From positions 1-64,000 of the forward strand of contig NZ_JAPDOE010000005.1 of the NCBI RefSeq assembly GCF_026013365.1: 64,000 bases of DNA, written 5' to 3'. Numbering within the stretch: position 1 is the first letter of the stretch; each line of letters starts with the position of its first letter. Source of the stretch: Paenibacillus sp. LS1. GTDB lineage: Bacteria; Bacillota; Bacilli; Paenibacillales; Paenibacillaceae. Both the position numbers and the translations under genes were made by a program. The notes under the pieces were generated by a model. The model was not told the origin of the DNA. It saw only the letters and a list, made by a program, of their open reading frames with translations, and searched no databases. Below are positions 25,070 through 33,532 of the stretch, one piece after another.

Positions 25070-26923
25070 TTGAATAGTCAGGATATGGTGAATGATACCG
25101 CAGGGAATGCCGGCAAAAAGGTAGCTGGTAAGGGCGCGAGAAAACTAATAGGAAAAGCAGGAAAGTTCGCTAGAAAATTGGCCATGGATTTTATGAAAAA
25201 AGTGGGCCTGGCTATCGGGAAATCACTTCTTGCTTTTTTTGGAACGTATCTTGGTTGGGCGATACTCATCATGTTTATCGTTGCCGTAATACTTGCAGCC
25301 ATTCCTTTTGCAGACTGGTTCCTAGGTGGTAATGCTCGAAGTGAGAAGGATCGCCAGCGAGATATCAAGTTCGAAACACGATTCAAAGAGGAAGCAGATA
25401 AATCAGTTGCACCGATTATGAACATTGAAGCAGACGCCAAATGGAAAGAACAATTAATGAATACAGTCAAACCGAGTTGGGGTATACCGACAGCAATCGT
25501 TCGCTATCAAATGGTTGTGAAAGAAGAGAAGGTTTCTTTAAGTGATTTTAATCCGGTATTACTGGTGGCTCTATTTAAACCAGCTTTCGATTTCACCAGG
25601 ATTAAGGACGATATAGAGACGACTAAAACGATTACTTATTGTACAAGTACGGATGAAGAGGGGAACACAACGACTACTGGTCCGGAAACGACCATTAACT
25701 CATTTAAGCGACCTGCACATAACGTCCTTTCCGGAGTGACACTCAATTATGGAGATATGACCGTTAATAAGTTGAAAAGATACTATCCAGGAGGATCAGT
25801 CACGCCAACGGATCAATGGGAAGAGACCGGAACCAGTTCTGGAGGCGACTGCACATCAACGCATTATAGGCAGTATGAACATACGACTGTAGATGATCGC
25901 TTCGTGCCCCATTTAAATATCAATGTTACCTTGTTTCAAGCTATTTTAACCGCGCAAGGGGTCAAAAAAGATGATATGAAGCTAGTCTACGAATTTATTC
26001 ATACTGCTGATGAAAACTGGAATCCGTATCTATATGGCGGAGCCGGCGCTGTTGGTGGGGGATTATCCATGATCGGAGAGGCGAAGGTATCCGAGGCAGT
26101 AATGCGATATGAACCACTGGTCCGTAAGTATGCGATCATTAATGGCATCGAGGATCAGGTTAATTTGATCTTAGCAGTCATCCAACAAGAATCAGGCGGT
26201 AATATGTCCTTGGACATAATGCAATCGTCTGAGTCACTGGGCCTTCCACCCAATACCATTACAGACCCAGAGATCTCCATTATGTATGGTGTGAAGCACT
26301 TTGCTAATGTTTTCAAAGCAGCCGGCCGTGATACGAAATTAGCTCTACAAGCATACAATTTTGGTGGTGGCTTCATTAGTTATGCGCAAGCACGTGGAGG
26401 GTATTCCAAAGAAAATGCAATTGCATTCTCGGAGATGTGGAAAGCTAAAAAAGGTTGGGATAATTATGGAGATGTCAATTACGTTGATAATGTAATGCGA
26501 TACTATTCAGATTGGACAAATCTCACAGTTGCATCAGATGGACAAATTTTCGATGTTCAACAAGCGCTTGATCTCATGAGTCAGTACATGGGCATGCCAT
26601 ATGTTTGGGGTGGCCGTAAACCTTCTCATGGCGGTTTTGATTGTTCAGGCATCATCGAATATACCTTCAATAAATTGGGAATTAATCTCTATGGGAATGC
26701 TGAAACACAATATAACAAGACGGCACCAGTTGATAAATCCAAAGCGCTTCCTGGGGATCTCGTTTTTTGGTCCACGTACAAGCCAGCTGCATCACACGTT
26801 GGAATGTACCTGGGAAATGACAAGTTTATTAATTCCAACGGAAGTAAAGGTCTAAGTATTTCATCTGTATCACGCTGGAACAGCATTTATCCATTTCTGG
26901 GTTACAGACGAATCGTGAAGTAA
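25070..26923 (+). CDS. Bifunctional cell-wall hydrolase: lytic transglycosylase + NlpC/P60 peptidase, 617 aa
   Basis: A basic N terminus and one membrane helix (about 60-85) anchor the protein. Residues about 345-480 are an SLT/CwlT-type muramidase domain (LILAVIQQESGG with the catalytic Glu, MQSSESLG, LALQAYNFGGG). Residues about 490-617 are NlpC/P60 with MPYVWGG, FDCSG (catalytic Cys near 524) and SHVGM (His near 576). This is the VirB1-like enzyme of Gram-positive conjugation (compare CwlT of ICEBs1). It opens the wall for the channel. TTG start at 25070 after AAGGGTG. The extracellular region before the SLT domain is unassigned. Confidence 0.9.
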   Translation: MNSQDMVNDTAGNAGKKVAGKGARKLIGKAGKFARKLAMDFMKKVGLAIGKSLLAFFGTYLGWAILIMFIVAVILAAIPFADWFLGGNARSEKDRQRDIKFETRFKEEADKSVAPIMNIEADAKWKEQLMNTVKPSWGIPTAIVRYQMVVKEEKVSLSDFNPVLLVALFKPAFDFTRIKDDIETTKTITYCTSTDEEGNTTTTGPETTINSFKRPAHNVLSGVTLNYGDMTVNKLKRYYPGGSVTPTDQWEETGTSSGGDCTSTHYRQYEHTTVDDRFVPHLNINVTLFQAILTAQGVKKDDMKLVYEFIHTADENWNPYLYGGAGAVGGGLSMIGEAKVSEAVMRYEPLVRKYAIINGIEDQVNLILAVIQQESGGNMSLDIMQSSESLGLPPNTITDPEISIMYGVKHFANVFKAAGRDTKLALQAYNFGGGFISYAQARGGYSKENAIAFSEMWKAKKGWDNYGDVNYVDNVMRYYSDWTNLTVASDGQIFDVQQALDLMSQYMGMPYVWGGRKPSHGGFDCSGIIEYTFNKLGINLYGNAETQYNKTAPVDKSKALPGDLVFWSTYKPAASHVGMYLGNDKFINSNGSKGLSISSVSRWNSIYPFLGYRRIVK

Positions 26924-26943
26924 ATCGTAAAGGAGTTTTATTG

Positions 26944-27477
26944 ATGAAAACAAGTTCGATTCTTTTCCTAGCATCAGCGCTGATCGCAACCCAGTTCGTA
27001 ACAGATCAGCTCCCTGCATCTGGACATGATGTTATCGAGCCCAAACGAAGTTTACAGCGGGAGTTAAAGGTAGAATCCCTGGTGAATCCAGATCAATTAA
27101 ACCAGGCACTAAAAAAACAGATGGATTTACCCTTCAAATGGGGTGGCAAATCCCCTGAAGCAGGGGGATTCGATAGCTCTGGTTTGGTATCATATGTTTT
27201 TAAAGAATTAGGTTTTAACCTAGATGGAAATGTTAAAGCACAGTACAAGAAAACAGAGGCAGTGGACCGCAACAATCTCATCATAGGGGATCTGTTATTC
27301 TGGTCTACGTACAAAGCGGAGTTGAGCCACGTAGGCATCTATATCGGTAAGGATAAGTTCATCACGGTGGGTGCAAAACAAGGTGTCGCTGAGTTCTCCA
27401 TTACGAATTGGAAAGAAAAATACAAATTATTGGGTGTAAGACACGTGAATCAATCCAATCTCATTATGAAGGAGTAA
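26944..27477 (+). CDS. NlpC/P60-fold protein with catalytic Cys replaced by Ser, 177 aa
   Basis: It is a clear paralogue of the C-terminal domain of the preceding protein: FKWGGKSPEAGGFDSSG, IIGDLLFWSTYKAELSHVGIYIG. The catalytic Cys of FDCSG is Ser (about residue 77; codon AGC, one base from TGC), while the His (about 127) remains. A signal peptide or anchor covers residues 1-22. Classical Cys-peptidase chemistry should be lost, so a structural, wall-binding or inhibitory role is likely. It follows the active enzyme by 17 bp, suggesting gene duplication and new function. The ATG at 26944 is preferred over the TTG at 26941 by spacing from AAGGAG. Confidence 0.85.
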   Translation: MKTSSILFLASALIATQFVTDQLPASGHDVIEPKRSLQRELKVESLVNPDQLNQALKKQMDLPFKWGGKSPEAGGFDSSGLVSYVFKELGFNLDGNVKAQYKKTEAVDRNNLIIGDLLFWSTYKAELSHVGIYIGKDKFITVGAKQGVAEFSITNWKEKYKLLGVRHVNQSNLIMKE

Positions 27478-27481
27478 CCCA

Positions 27482-27973
27482 ATGAAAAAGTGGTTCTATA
27501 TCCTACTCATTTTCTCATTAGTCATCAATATAGTATTAATCTTCAGCAACATGGGTTTTCGCTCACAAATCAAAGAACAAACCAAGAATGAGGCAGTCGA
27601 GCTCGCCAATAAGGATTTTCTGACAAAGTTTTTCACATACAAGACCATTAAAGAAAGGTACGAAGGCATCAAGCCATTCATGACGGAGCAGGGGTATAAC
27701 TCCACATTGCCGGCAGGAATCGAACTACCTGAGGATACCGATGAATCTATGTCTGTATCTTCTCGCTTCGATAAACACATCCCGTTTAAGAAAGTTGTGA
27801 ATGAAAAGAAGGTTGAGTTTTTGAACCAGTTTAGTCTGACAACCTCTTTCAACAAGATTGCCAGCACTCAGGAAGTTATCGTTCGGACCATTATGGTTTA
27901 TGAGGATGGTACTAAGATGTGGAAAGTTGACGAAGTAGAGTTCATAACTACGTTAGGGGCACCAGACGCATAA
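27482..27973 (+). CDS. VirB8/TcpC-like membrane-anchored protein, 163 aa
   Basis: An N-terminal membrane helix (residues 4-24) is followed by an extracellular alpha/beta domain of about 135 residues whose end (EVIVRTIMVYEDGTKMWKVDEVEF) has the pattern of an NTF2-like fold as in VirB8 and TcpC. Family assignment rests on topology, size and place in the operon, not on strong motifs. It starts 4 nt after the stop of the NlpC-like gene. It would bridge membrane and wall in the channel. Confidence 0.5.
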   Translation: MKKWFYILLIFSLVINIVLIFSNMGFRSQIKEQTKNEAVELANKDFLTKFFTYKTIKERYEGIKPFMTEQGYNSTLPAGIELPEDTDESMSVSSRFDKHIPFKKVVNEKKVEFLNQFSLTTSFNKIASTQEVIVRTIMVYEDGTKMWKVDEVEFITTLGAPDA

Positions 27974-27998
27974 ATACGAGAAGGAAAGGATCAATAAA

Positions 27999-28490
27999 AT
28001 GGAAGACATATTCTCCGGATTTTATGTACTCATACAACAAGTGGTTCGCTTATTACAGTTTGTAGGTCTCCCCGTTTTTACGGTATTGTTCATCATCGGC
28101 TTGCTTTTTCTTTTGACAGCAGGTAAAAATCCAATACGTAAAAGAAGAGGATATATATTTGCTATCATCTTCGGGGTAGGAGCCTTGCTTATCGCATATC
28201 TCCCCGTAATCACACATATGTTTGGTAATTCAACGCCAGCTGTTGTAGATAAAAATGATGATATTGTCGGTATGGTCGATAGTGCAGCCCTCCTTGGGCC
28301 TAATCTATTTAAGGGTGTGTGGTATGTTTCGGTACCCGTAGTGTTTACTATGTTTTATATGGGCATGCTTATGCGATCCGTGGCGGGGAAAAATCCGCAA
28401 CGAAAACGGTTGGGGATAGGAATGATGATCTTTAGTCCCATTGTGTTAGGGTTGGCATACGTTGTGCCGATATTAACGACTATGTTGTAA
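27999..28490 (+). CDS. Four-span membrane protein made of two repeated halves, 163 aa
   Basis: The sequence is an internal duplication. Each half has a hydrophobic helix, the motif (T/V)AGKNPxRKR, and another helix ending AYLPVI or AYVVPIL. The copies lie about 92 residues apart (residues 41-73 and 133-163). The layout of each half (helix, basic loop, helix) resembles a VirB2/TrbC pilin unit, so it may be a fused two-unit pilin relative or a platform protein. It is the last gene of the secretion operon, before the terminator at 28503. Confidence 0.6.
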   Translation: MEDIFSGFYVLIQQVVRLLQFVGLPVFTVLFIIGLLFLLTAGKNPIRKRRGYIFAIIFGVGALLIAYLPVITHMFGNSTPAVVDKNDDIVGMVDSAALLGPNLFKGVWYVSVPVVFTMFYMGMLMRSVAGKNPQRKRLGIGMMIFSPIVLGLAYVVPILTTML

Positions 28491-28502
28491 TGGTTTAATA
28501 GG

Positions 28503-28531
28503 AGGTCCGATGTCGGGCCTTTTATTTTTTT
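28503..28531 (+). terminator. Terminator of the secretion operon
   Basis: AGGTCCGA pairs with TCGGGCCT, followed by TTTTATTTTTTT. Confidence 0.85.
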
Positions 28532-28615
28532 GACTATACTTATTACTCATTTAATGGTAAATTATTCTTGTCCTATTGTGTTTTCTGGCGACATGAACGT
28601 GAAGGAGATTAACGT

Positions 28616-29260
28616 ATGACACAATTCCCTATTTTGGAACCATTAAGCTACAAAGAGTACACCGATAAATATGAAGAGATCATGAATGTGTTATGTGAGC
28701 CATTTCCAAGTGGCACAGTTCAGAAGAAAAATGATAGTAATAAAAGCGCACATATACCAGTTCAGGCCTACATTCAAAGATTAAACAAAGCAGCCGGTGG
28801 TTTTTATAGTTGGACAGTGACCACGGAAAAACCTATCTATCATCTTGAGCAGATGAAGCTCGAAATGAGAGGCAAACTGACGATCATGAATACATCTAAT
28901 GAAGGTATGGGATTTCAAAATTTCTCTTACATAAAAGATTCTCGGAAAATTCATGATTTTGACGGTACAGTTAAAGCTGCTGTCAGAAGGGCTTTAGTTG
29001 ATGCATTGAATAACTTTGAAGCAGGCTGGAAAGATCTGGCCCAATATCGTGAGTGGGGGTATTTAATCGAAAATGAAGGTGCCGAGCACGAGTCGAGAAA
29101 AGAACTGACAGAGGGCACAAACATCCCATGTAAATCTTGCAGCAGATTATTGACAAATGAAGAGTTAGAACAACTTCAAAAGATCAGTTGGCAGGTTATG
29201 TACTGTGACGATCATGTTCCAGATTTCGTCAGAAAAAAAATCCTATCCTTACCCAAGTAA
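28616..29260 (+). CDS. Rad52/22-type single-strand annealing protein, 214 aa
   Basis: Residues 1-140 follow the Rad52/Rad22 pattern: IPVQAYIQRLNKAAGGFYSWTV (shown in part), a central beta region (LTIMN...FQNFSYI) and DGTVKAAVRRALVDALNNF, the conserved block that often reads A.TDALKRA. The C-terminal 45 residues hold CKSC and a CDDH pair, perhaps a zinc finger. Such proteins anneal complementary single strands in phage and plasmid recombination and work with a 5'-3' exonuclease such as the one at 4622. The gene stands alone after the secretion operon, with GAAGGAG upstream. Confidence 0.65.
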   Translation: MTQFPILEPLSYKEYTDKYEEIMNVLCEPFPSGTVQKKNDSNKSAHIPVQAYIQRLNKAAGGFYSWTVTTEKPIYHLEQMKLEMRGKLTIMNTSNEGMGFQNFSYIKDSRKIHDFDGTVKAAVRRALVDALNNFEAGWKDLAQYREWGYLIENEGAEHESRKELTEGTNIPCKSCSRLLTNEELEQLQKISWQVMYCDDHVPDFVRKKILSLPK

Positions 29261-29338
29261 GAAACGGTAAGTCTAGTTAGGTCGATAAGATAACCGATAA
29301 TCCACTAGATAAAAAAATTAAAATGAGGAGTGATTATA

Positions 29339-29572
29339 TTGAATACGATTAATCCCAAAAAAACAGGCAATTATACCAACGTGATTCATCTCTTTAAACA
29401 AGGGGATACTTCATCTGACCAGCTAAAGACTGATCGTTATGTTCCGGTATCCAAGTCAGACCCCAACCAAAATGAAGGCAATACTAAATTGAATCAAAAA
29501 AATATCTCTAAATCTCCACCTCTGAGAAAACAGTTTTGGATGAGTGACACTCCTGTAGAAGTTTGGGATTAA
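29339..29572 (+). CDS. Unknown polar protein, 77 aa
   Basis: The TTG at 29339 lies 8 nt after GAGGAG; the frame opens earlier at a GTG that overlaps this site. The product is polar and probably disordered (KKTGNYTN, SKSDPNQNEGN), with a short ordered end (KQFWMSDTPVEVWD). The next gene starts 3 nt after its stop, so they are cotranscribed. No family recognised. Confidence 0.5.
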   Translation: MNTINPKKTGNYTNVIHLFKQGDTSSDQLKTDRYVPVSKSDPNQNEGNTKLNQKNISKSPPLRKQFWMSDTPVEVWD

Positions 29573-29575
29573 GAG

Positions 29576-30223
29576 ATGAAGAAGGAATTGATTATAAGGG
29601 TACTTCCATCACTCTGGAAACAAGTTCAGGATTATAGTGAGAGATCTAGTGAGGCTGTACCGGTGTTACTTTATAACTATTGCATGTTTTTGTTAGACGA
29701 ACCAAGTTGGAACGTCCCTTATGAGATCAATAGACGTATCACTTCATATCATCTAAAAGAGAGGTTTGCTTTAGATTTCCCCTTGGTTCGCAAGTCTGTT
29801 ATGGTCGATCCTGAGCTGCTTACCGATGTGGCTCGTTTAGCACAAGCAAAAGTGAAAACTCAGTATAACAACTCATTTAAGGTAAACTTTCCATCCGTTG
29901 TGAGAATGAGTTTGTACATGTTAATCAGAAGCAAAGGATATGAGATGCAAGAGAGCAACTTCTATTCGGACAGCTATTTTACAAAGAATTACTCCCTAAA
30001 CTCGGAAGAAGGTTTTTTAGCAAAAATGGATCTTCTTTATCACAAGTATAAACGTGTTCCTACAGCTAGAGAATATGCTCAATTAGGTGGTAGCGTATCA
30101 CTTTCATACATAAAAGGACGATTTGGGTCTTATAGCCAATCGATAAATTTTTATCAACAAAACCGCTCAGTTTTATTACTCGATAATCAGAGCATCCCCT
30201 ATAATAAGAAAATCACGACTTAA
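29576..30223 (+). CDS. Unknown protein with homing-endonuclease-associated repeat-like C-terminal segment, 215 aa
   Basis: Residues 1-120 are alpha/beta with a helix-rich middle (two SVVRMSLYML-type segments). Residues about 150-190 read YHKYKRVPTAREYAQLGGSVS...IKGRFGSYSQSINF, which resembles the HNH-associated repeat (GRxPTxxEYxxxG...IxxRFGSWxxAL) found in phage homing endonucleases and DNA-binding proteins. No nuclease motif is visible, so I expect DNA binding only. The 42495 protein ends with a looser version of the same pattern. Confidence 0.5.
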   Translation: MKKELIIRVLPSLWKQVQDYSERSSEAVPVLLYNYCMFLLDEPSWNVPYEINRRITSYHLKERFALDFPLVRKSVMVDPELLTDVARLAQAKVKTQYNNSFKVNFPSVVRMSLYMLIRSKGYEMQESNFYSDSYFTKNYSLNSEEGFLAKMDLLYHKYKRVPTAREYAQLGGSVSLSYIKGRFGSYSQSINFYQQNRSVLLLDNQSIPYNKKITT

Positions 30224-30258
30224 TTCTCTTTATAAGCGTTCGTTCTATAACGTATACA

Positions 30259-30313
30259 ACCGGAAGCACCGGTGAATGCCCTTAGGGTATCTTCACTGTT
30301 GCTTCTTTTTTTA
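30259..30313 (+). promoter_or_regulatory. Class B leader attenuator (B2), upstream of bdbD-bdbC-like genes
   Basis: The hairpin is ACCGG-AAGCA-CCGGT (30259-30273). The loop and 3' strand also pair into a terminator ending GTTGCTTC followed by T7 (GAAGCA with TTGCTTC, then GTGAA with TTCAC). The stem sequence differs from B1 but keeps pairing. The BdbD-like start codon is about 115 nt downstream. Confidence 0.65.
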
Positions 30314-30428
30314 TAAGGATTATTGTCGCGAGTATTTCAAACGCAAGAAGAGAGTAGGAGGGAAAGTAAGCCGGTCATTCGTTAACTTAGAGAGAATGCA
30401 AATCATCGAAATTATTGGAGGATATAAT

Positions 30429-31145
30429 ATGAAAACGACAAAGAAAAAGAAGAAAAATAAACAAGGGGTTAAACTCGCGGTGATGGGTTTTTCAAGTTTA
30501 ATGGTTATTGTATTTCTAATCGCATTTGCAACATCCAAAACGGAAGGTGCAGCAAAACCAATCACCCTGAATGAGGCTGCAGTAGAACACTTAACTAAAC
30601 AGCCAGTCCAAGGTGATGAAAACGCAAATGTAAGTATTGTTGAGTTCGGGGATTTTAAATGTCCAGGTTGTCAGTTCTTTGCAGAAAATATATATCCGAT
30701 GATAATAAAGGACTTTGTTGAACCAGGCACTGCTAACTTCAAATTTGTTAATTTCCCGTTCCTTGGTCCGGACTCCGTAACAGCTGCAGAGGCATCGGAG
30801 TATGTTCTTGCAAAAAGTCCTTCAGACTACTGGAAGTATTTCGAAACGATTTATCAAAATCAACAATCTGAGTCTATCAATTGGGCAACAATTGATTATC
30901 TAGTTGAATTGGCTAAAACGGCCGGTGTTAATGTAGATTATACGGATATGCATACGGCTTTAGAAAATGGAGATTATAGCAAAGTGGTCACGGAGGATCT
31001 AGCATTTTCGCGTGAATTGGGAATTAAACAAACCCCTACACTTGTTGTGAATGGCATCGCTATTCAACCAGGAGGACTAACCTATGTTCAGCTCAAAGAA
31101 GAGATCCAGAAAGCAATCGATGGACAAGCAAAAGGGGATTCATAA
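30429..31145 (+). CDS. bdbD: Thiol-disulfide oxidoreductase, DsbA/BdbD-like, 238 aa
   Basis: A basic N terminus (KKKKKNK) and one membrane helix (about 17-36) anchor an extracellular thioredoxin-fold domain with the DsbA-type active site FGDFKCPGC (Cys about 78 and 81), then KQTPTLVVNG with the cis-Pro. It catalyses disulfide formation in secreted proteins. Its stop overlaps the start of the BdbC-like gene by one base. The ATG at 30429 has GGAGG 7 nt upstream; earlier in-frame codons have none. A mobile element carrying its own pair probably needs it for an exported component; the two-Cys pilin at 19024 is a candidate. Confidence 0.9.
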   Translation: MKTTKKKKKNKQGVKLAVMGFSSLMVIVFLIAFATSKTEGAAKPITLNEAAVEHLTKQPVQGDENANVSIVEFGDFKCPGCQFFAENIYPMIIKDFVEPGTANFKFVNFPFLGPDSVTAAEASEYVLAKSPSDYWKYFETIYQNQQSESINWATIDYLVELAKTAGVNVDYTDMHTALENGDYSKVVTEDLAFSRELGIKQTPTLVVNGIAIQPGGLTYVQLKEEIQKAIDGQAKGDS

Positions 31146-31582
31146 TGAGAGACTTTTTTAAATCATACGGTGTGTTATTTGCTTGGTTTGTTTCGATCAT
31201 TGCGACATTGGGGAGTCTATTCTTCAGCGAAATTATGCATTATGAACCGTGTAAACTTTGCTGGCTACAACGAATCTGTATGTATCCCTTAACCATTATT
31301 TTAGGTTATGCTGCATTAAAAGAAGACCGTAAAATAGCAACACCAGGTGTCTTATTAGCTGTGGTTGGGTTCCTGATTGCTGGTTATCATTATGCCGGTC
31401 AGAAAATTGCTAGTATAGGACGTGTGCTACCTTGCGAAGCTGGTGTGCCTTGTAGTGTAGACTATATTAACTGGCTTGGATTTATTACGATTCCTTTACT
31501 ATCGCTTACTGCATTTGTTTTGATTCTTGCTTTATTATTCTTATCTCGTGATCCCGAGAAGCTGGCCAAGGCAATTTTGTAA
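31145..31582 (+). CDS. bdbC: Disulfide bond formation protein, DsbB/BdbC-like, 145 aa
   Basis: A four-span membrane protein with the two DsbB Cys pairs: CKLCWLQR in the first loop (Cys about 39 and 42) and CEAGVPC in the second (about 98 and 104). It reoxidises BdbD and passes electrons to quinone. The length is normal for BdbC. The 1-bp overlap with the upstream gene shows coupled translation. Confidence 0.93.
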   Translation: MRDFFKSYGVLFAWFVSIIATLGSLFFSEIMHYEPCKLCWLQRICMYPLTIILGYAALKEDRKIATPGVLLAVVGFLIAGYHYAGQKIASIGRVLPCEAGVPCSVDYINWLGFITIPLLSLTAFVLILALLFLSRDPEKLAKAIL

Positions 31583-31660
31583 GGGTTAAGCTCTATGAGT
31601 CAACGATATTAAGATAAATTCTGATCAATGACTCTACTTTCACTATTTTTATTCACAGAG

Positions 31661-31689
31661 ATGACAACCGACTAGTTTAGTTCTATAAT
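31661..31689 (+). promoter_or_regulatory. Promoter for leader A5
   Basis: ATGACA, a 17-nt spacer and TATAAT. The predicted start near 31696 lies 20 nt before hairpin A5. Confidence 0.6.
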
Positions 31690-31715
31690 AAGAAAATACA
31701 ATTTCTTATACACAC

Positions 31716-31814
31716 GACTCAACCAAGCGGTACGAGTCATACTTGATATAAAACACACCTTCAGGTGATTTCATTAAGGCCATCCTTAATTGATTTCCTG
31801 TAGGTGTTTTTTTT
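31716..31814 (+). promoter_or_regulatory. Class A leader RNA (A5) with terminator
   Basis: The hairpin at 31716-31738 has outer stem GACTC/GAGTC, a one-base bulge, inner stem ACC/GGT, loop AAGC and a 3' bulge AC. The terminator pairs ACACCTTCAGG (31755-31765) with CCTGTAGGTGT (31797-31807) with one mismatch, and T8 follows. The ribosome site of the next gene is 16 nt beyond. Confidence 0.7.
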
Positions 31815-31844
31815 ATGTCTAAAAACCATAAGGGAGTGAAAGAT

Positions 31845-32150
31845 ATGTCTAAAATTATTGATTTTCCTGCTGAAAAGATTTCAAAAGGTATGCATCCTAC
31901 TTACCCTGAGATGGGAGATCGACCGGTTAATACACAATTAGAAGCCGATTTTATTGGGAAGTACTACTACGTGAGTAGCCCATTTAAACTCCAAACTAAT
32001 CGGGGTATTAAATTCCTCTGTATCTTAAGCGGTGCCCATGCTCCATTAGACAAGAGACTGACTGGTTGGTATAGCTACCAAGTCACTGCTAAAGCAATGG
32101 AGAAGTTAAAAGAGTCTTATTCAATTGGACGAAAAGTCTTACTGGACTAA
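31845..32150 (+). CDS. Unknown protein, 101 aa
   Basis: The ATG at 31845 follows AGGGAGTG; the in-frame ATG at 31815 lies at the end of the terminator U-run and is rejected. The product has an N-terminal polar stretch, then a likely small beta-barrel (DFIGKYYYVSSPFKL, GIKFLCILSG) and a C-terminal helix (AMEKLKESYSIG). The 32938 protein has a similar KYYYVSL phrase, so they may be distant relatives. Function unknown. Confidence 0.6.
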   Translation: MSKIIDFPAEKISKGMHPTYPEMGDRPVNTQLEADFIGKYYYVSSPFKLQTNRGIKFLCILSGAHAPLDKRLTGWYSYQVTAKAMEKLKESYSIGRKVLLD

Positions 32151-32198
32151 CGAAACCTATTATTAAAGCACATACTACTAAATGAAAAGAGTGATATC

Positions 32199-32645
32199 AT
32201 GAAGAAACTAATTCAATGTCCTACTTGTGTTAAGAACACCTTTGATTGCAAGACTTGCAGTGGACTTGGACTCGTAGACCAGGAGCTTTCCGAGAAGCTT
32301 ATGGCCCTTGCAAATAAACTTCGAACAGAGACTCAGATTCCCCATCAATATTTTGCTGTATCAACACTGTTAATAGTTAATGTCTCCTTAACGGAAAATC
32401 CAGATTACAATCAGGTATACGCCATCTACAAGTTCGATGAAATCAATAAATACATCAAAGTGGAAACATTGACTGTTAATGTACCTACTGAAAATGCTAA
32501 AGATCTGGTTGTGGCCTTATTTGAAATTATCAATCAGCCAATGAGTGAATATGAATCGGAGATACGAGCCTATGATGATCAATTGACAGTCGAAGAACTG
32601 GAATTGTTCAAATTACGTTTCTCTCGTTTCGAGGCTAGCTACTAA
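32199..32645 (+). CDS. Zinc-knuckle protein, 148 aa, unknown
   Basis: Residues 7-22 form CPTCVKNTFDCKTCSG, a CxxC...CxxC pair resembling half of the DnaJ zinc domain, so a bound zinc is likely. The rest is an acidic alpha/beta domain (residues 40-145). It may bind nucleic acid or a protein partner. It is cotranscribed with 31845, with GAGTG upstream of its ATG. Confidence 0.55.
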   Translation: MKKLIQCPTCVKNTFDCKTCSGLGLVDQELSEKLMALANKLRTETQIPHQYFAVSTLLIVNVSLTENPDYNQVYAIYKFDEINKYIKVETLTVNVPTENAKDLVVALFEIINQPMSEYESEIRAYDDQLTVEELELFKLRFSRFEASY

Positions 32646-32665
32646 TACTTGAGAGTAGATTCACG

Positions 32666-32718
32666 AAAAAATGCACTTTGGAGCCGTAATCGGTTCTTCA
32701 GTGCATTTTTATTTTTAT
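32666..32718 (+). terminator. Hairpin with U-rich tail before 32739
   Basis: AAAAATGCACT and AGTGCATTTTT pair, with an inner GAGCCG/CGGTTC stem; TTTTATTTTTAT follows. It could be a leader attenuator, as the next start codon is 21 nt away. Confidence 0.7.
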
Positions 32719-32738
32719 AGAAGTAGGATGTGAATGAT

Positions 32739-32957
32739 ATGACTGCAGTTAGTGTTAATATCTCTGCAATGAGAGCGCTGATGAAACAAGATCGGTATTT
32801 AAAGAAGATGTATGAATTGCAAATGAAGAAGGGGAGGCAAGAGGAAGAAACGTTTGAGCTTCTTTTTTGGGCTCACATCTTCGAGGATTCTGTTTATACC
32901 GAACGGTATAACGAGTGCATGAAGGGAGAGGAGTCCGATGGCGAGGCCACAACCTAA
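32739..32957 (+). CDS. Unknown helical protein, 72 aa
   Basis: The ATG at 32739 is about 10 nt after TAGGA; the in-frame GTG at 32730 is an alternative start. The product is charged and helical (MKQDRYLKKMYELQMKKGRQEEE). Its 3' end overlaps the start of the 32938 gene by 20 bp, so translation is coupled. No family recognised. Confidence 0.5.
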   Translation: MTAVSVNISAMRALMKQDRYLKKMYELQMKKGRQEEETFELLFWAHIFEDSVYTERYNECMKGEESDGEATT

Positions 32958-33444
32958 ACATGTCCACGTGAATAGTTTTGGGAAGAAACATCATTTAATG
33001 CAACAATTTATACATGAACCGAGGAAATATTACTACGTATCGTTAAGCGGAACGGATAAAACCTTGCTCTATAGCAAGGTTCTATTAGACGGCCGTAAAC
33101 GACCGGTATCTGTAAGTGAATCACTTGAAAATTGTGATGATGAGTGGGTCTTGGTTTTCCCAAGATCACTTGTTCCTGATCAATCGATCCTAAAAGGTGG
33201 GCTGTTCACTGGATACTTATCTCTAGATAAAACGTACATTATACGTCTTTCAGCAGCCAACAAATTTCAAACTCAATACTGTTTCGAGTGTGAGATGCAT
33301 CAAGTTGAAGGTTGTTATAAGATGTTAGATTACGATTGTGGAGCTGAAGATCGCGAGAGATATCGAGATACCGGTTGGTTTGAGATTCAACACAATATCC
33401 GAGAGGCAAGAGAGGAGAAGAAAAACACGGCATTCCCTGTATAA
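32938..33444 (+). CDS. Unknown protein, 168 aa
   Basis: GGGAGAGGAG precedes the ATG. The product is beta-rich in the middle (YYYVSLSGTDKTLLYSK, YIIRLSAANKF) and contains four Cys near its end (CFECEMH, GCYK, YDCGAED) that might bind a metal. The group II intron is inserted 88 bp after its stop. No family recognised. Confidence 0.5.
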   Translation: MARPQPKHVHVNSFGKKHHLMQQFIHEPRKYYYVSLSGTDKTLLYSKVLLDGRKRPVSVSESLENCDDEWVLVFPRSLVPDQSILKGGLFTGYLSLDKTYIIRLSAANKFQTQYCFECEMHQVEGCYKMLDYDCGAEDRERYRDTGWFEIQHNIREAREEKKNTAFPV

Positions 33445-33532
33445 CAGGTTGGGGGATTCGCAGACTGTTCCTTGCCACGGTAAGAGATAGAAATATCCTT
33501 GGACAGTACTGTCGTTCTTTAGTACCCCACAA

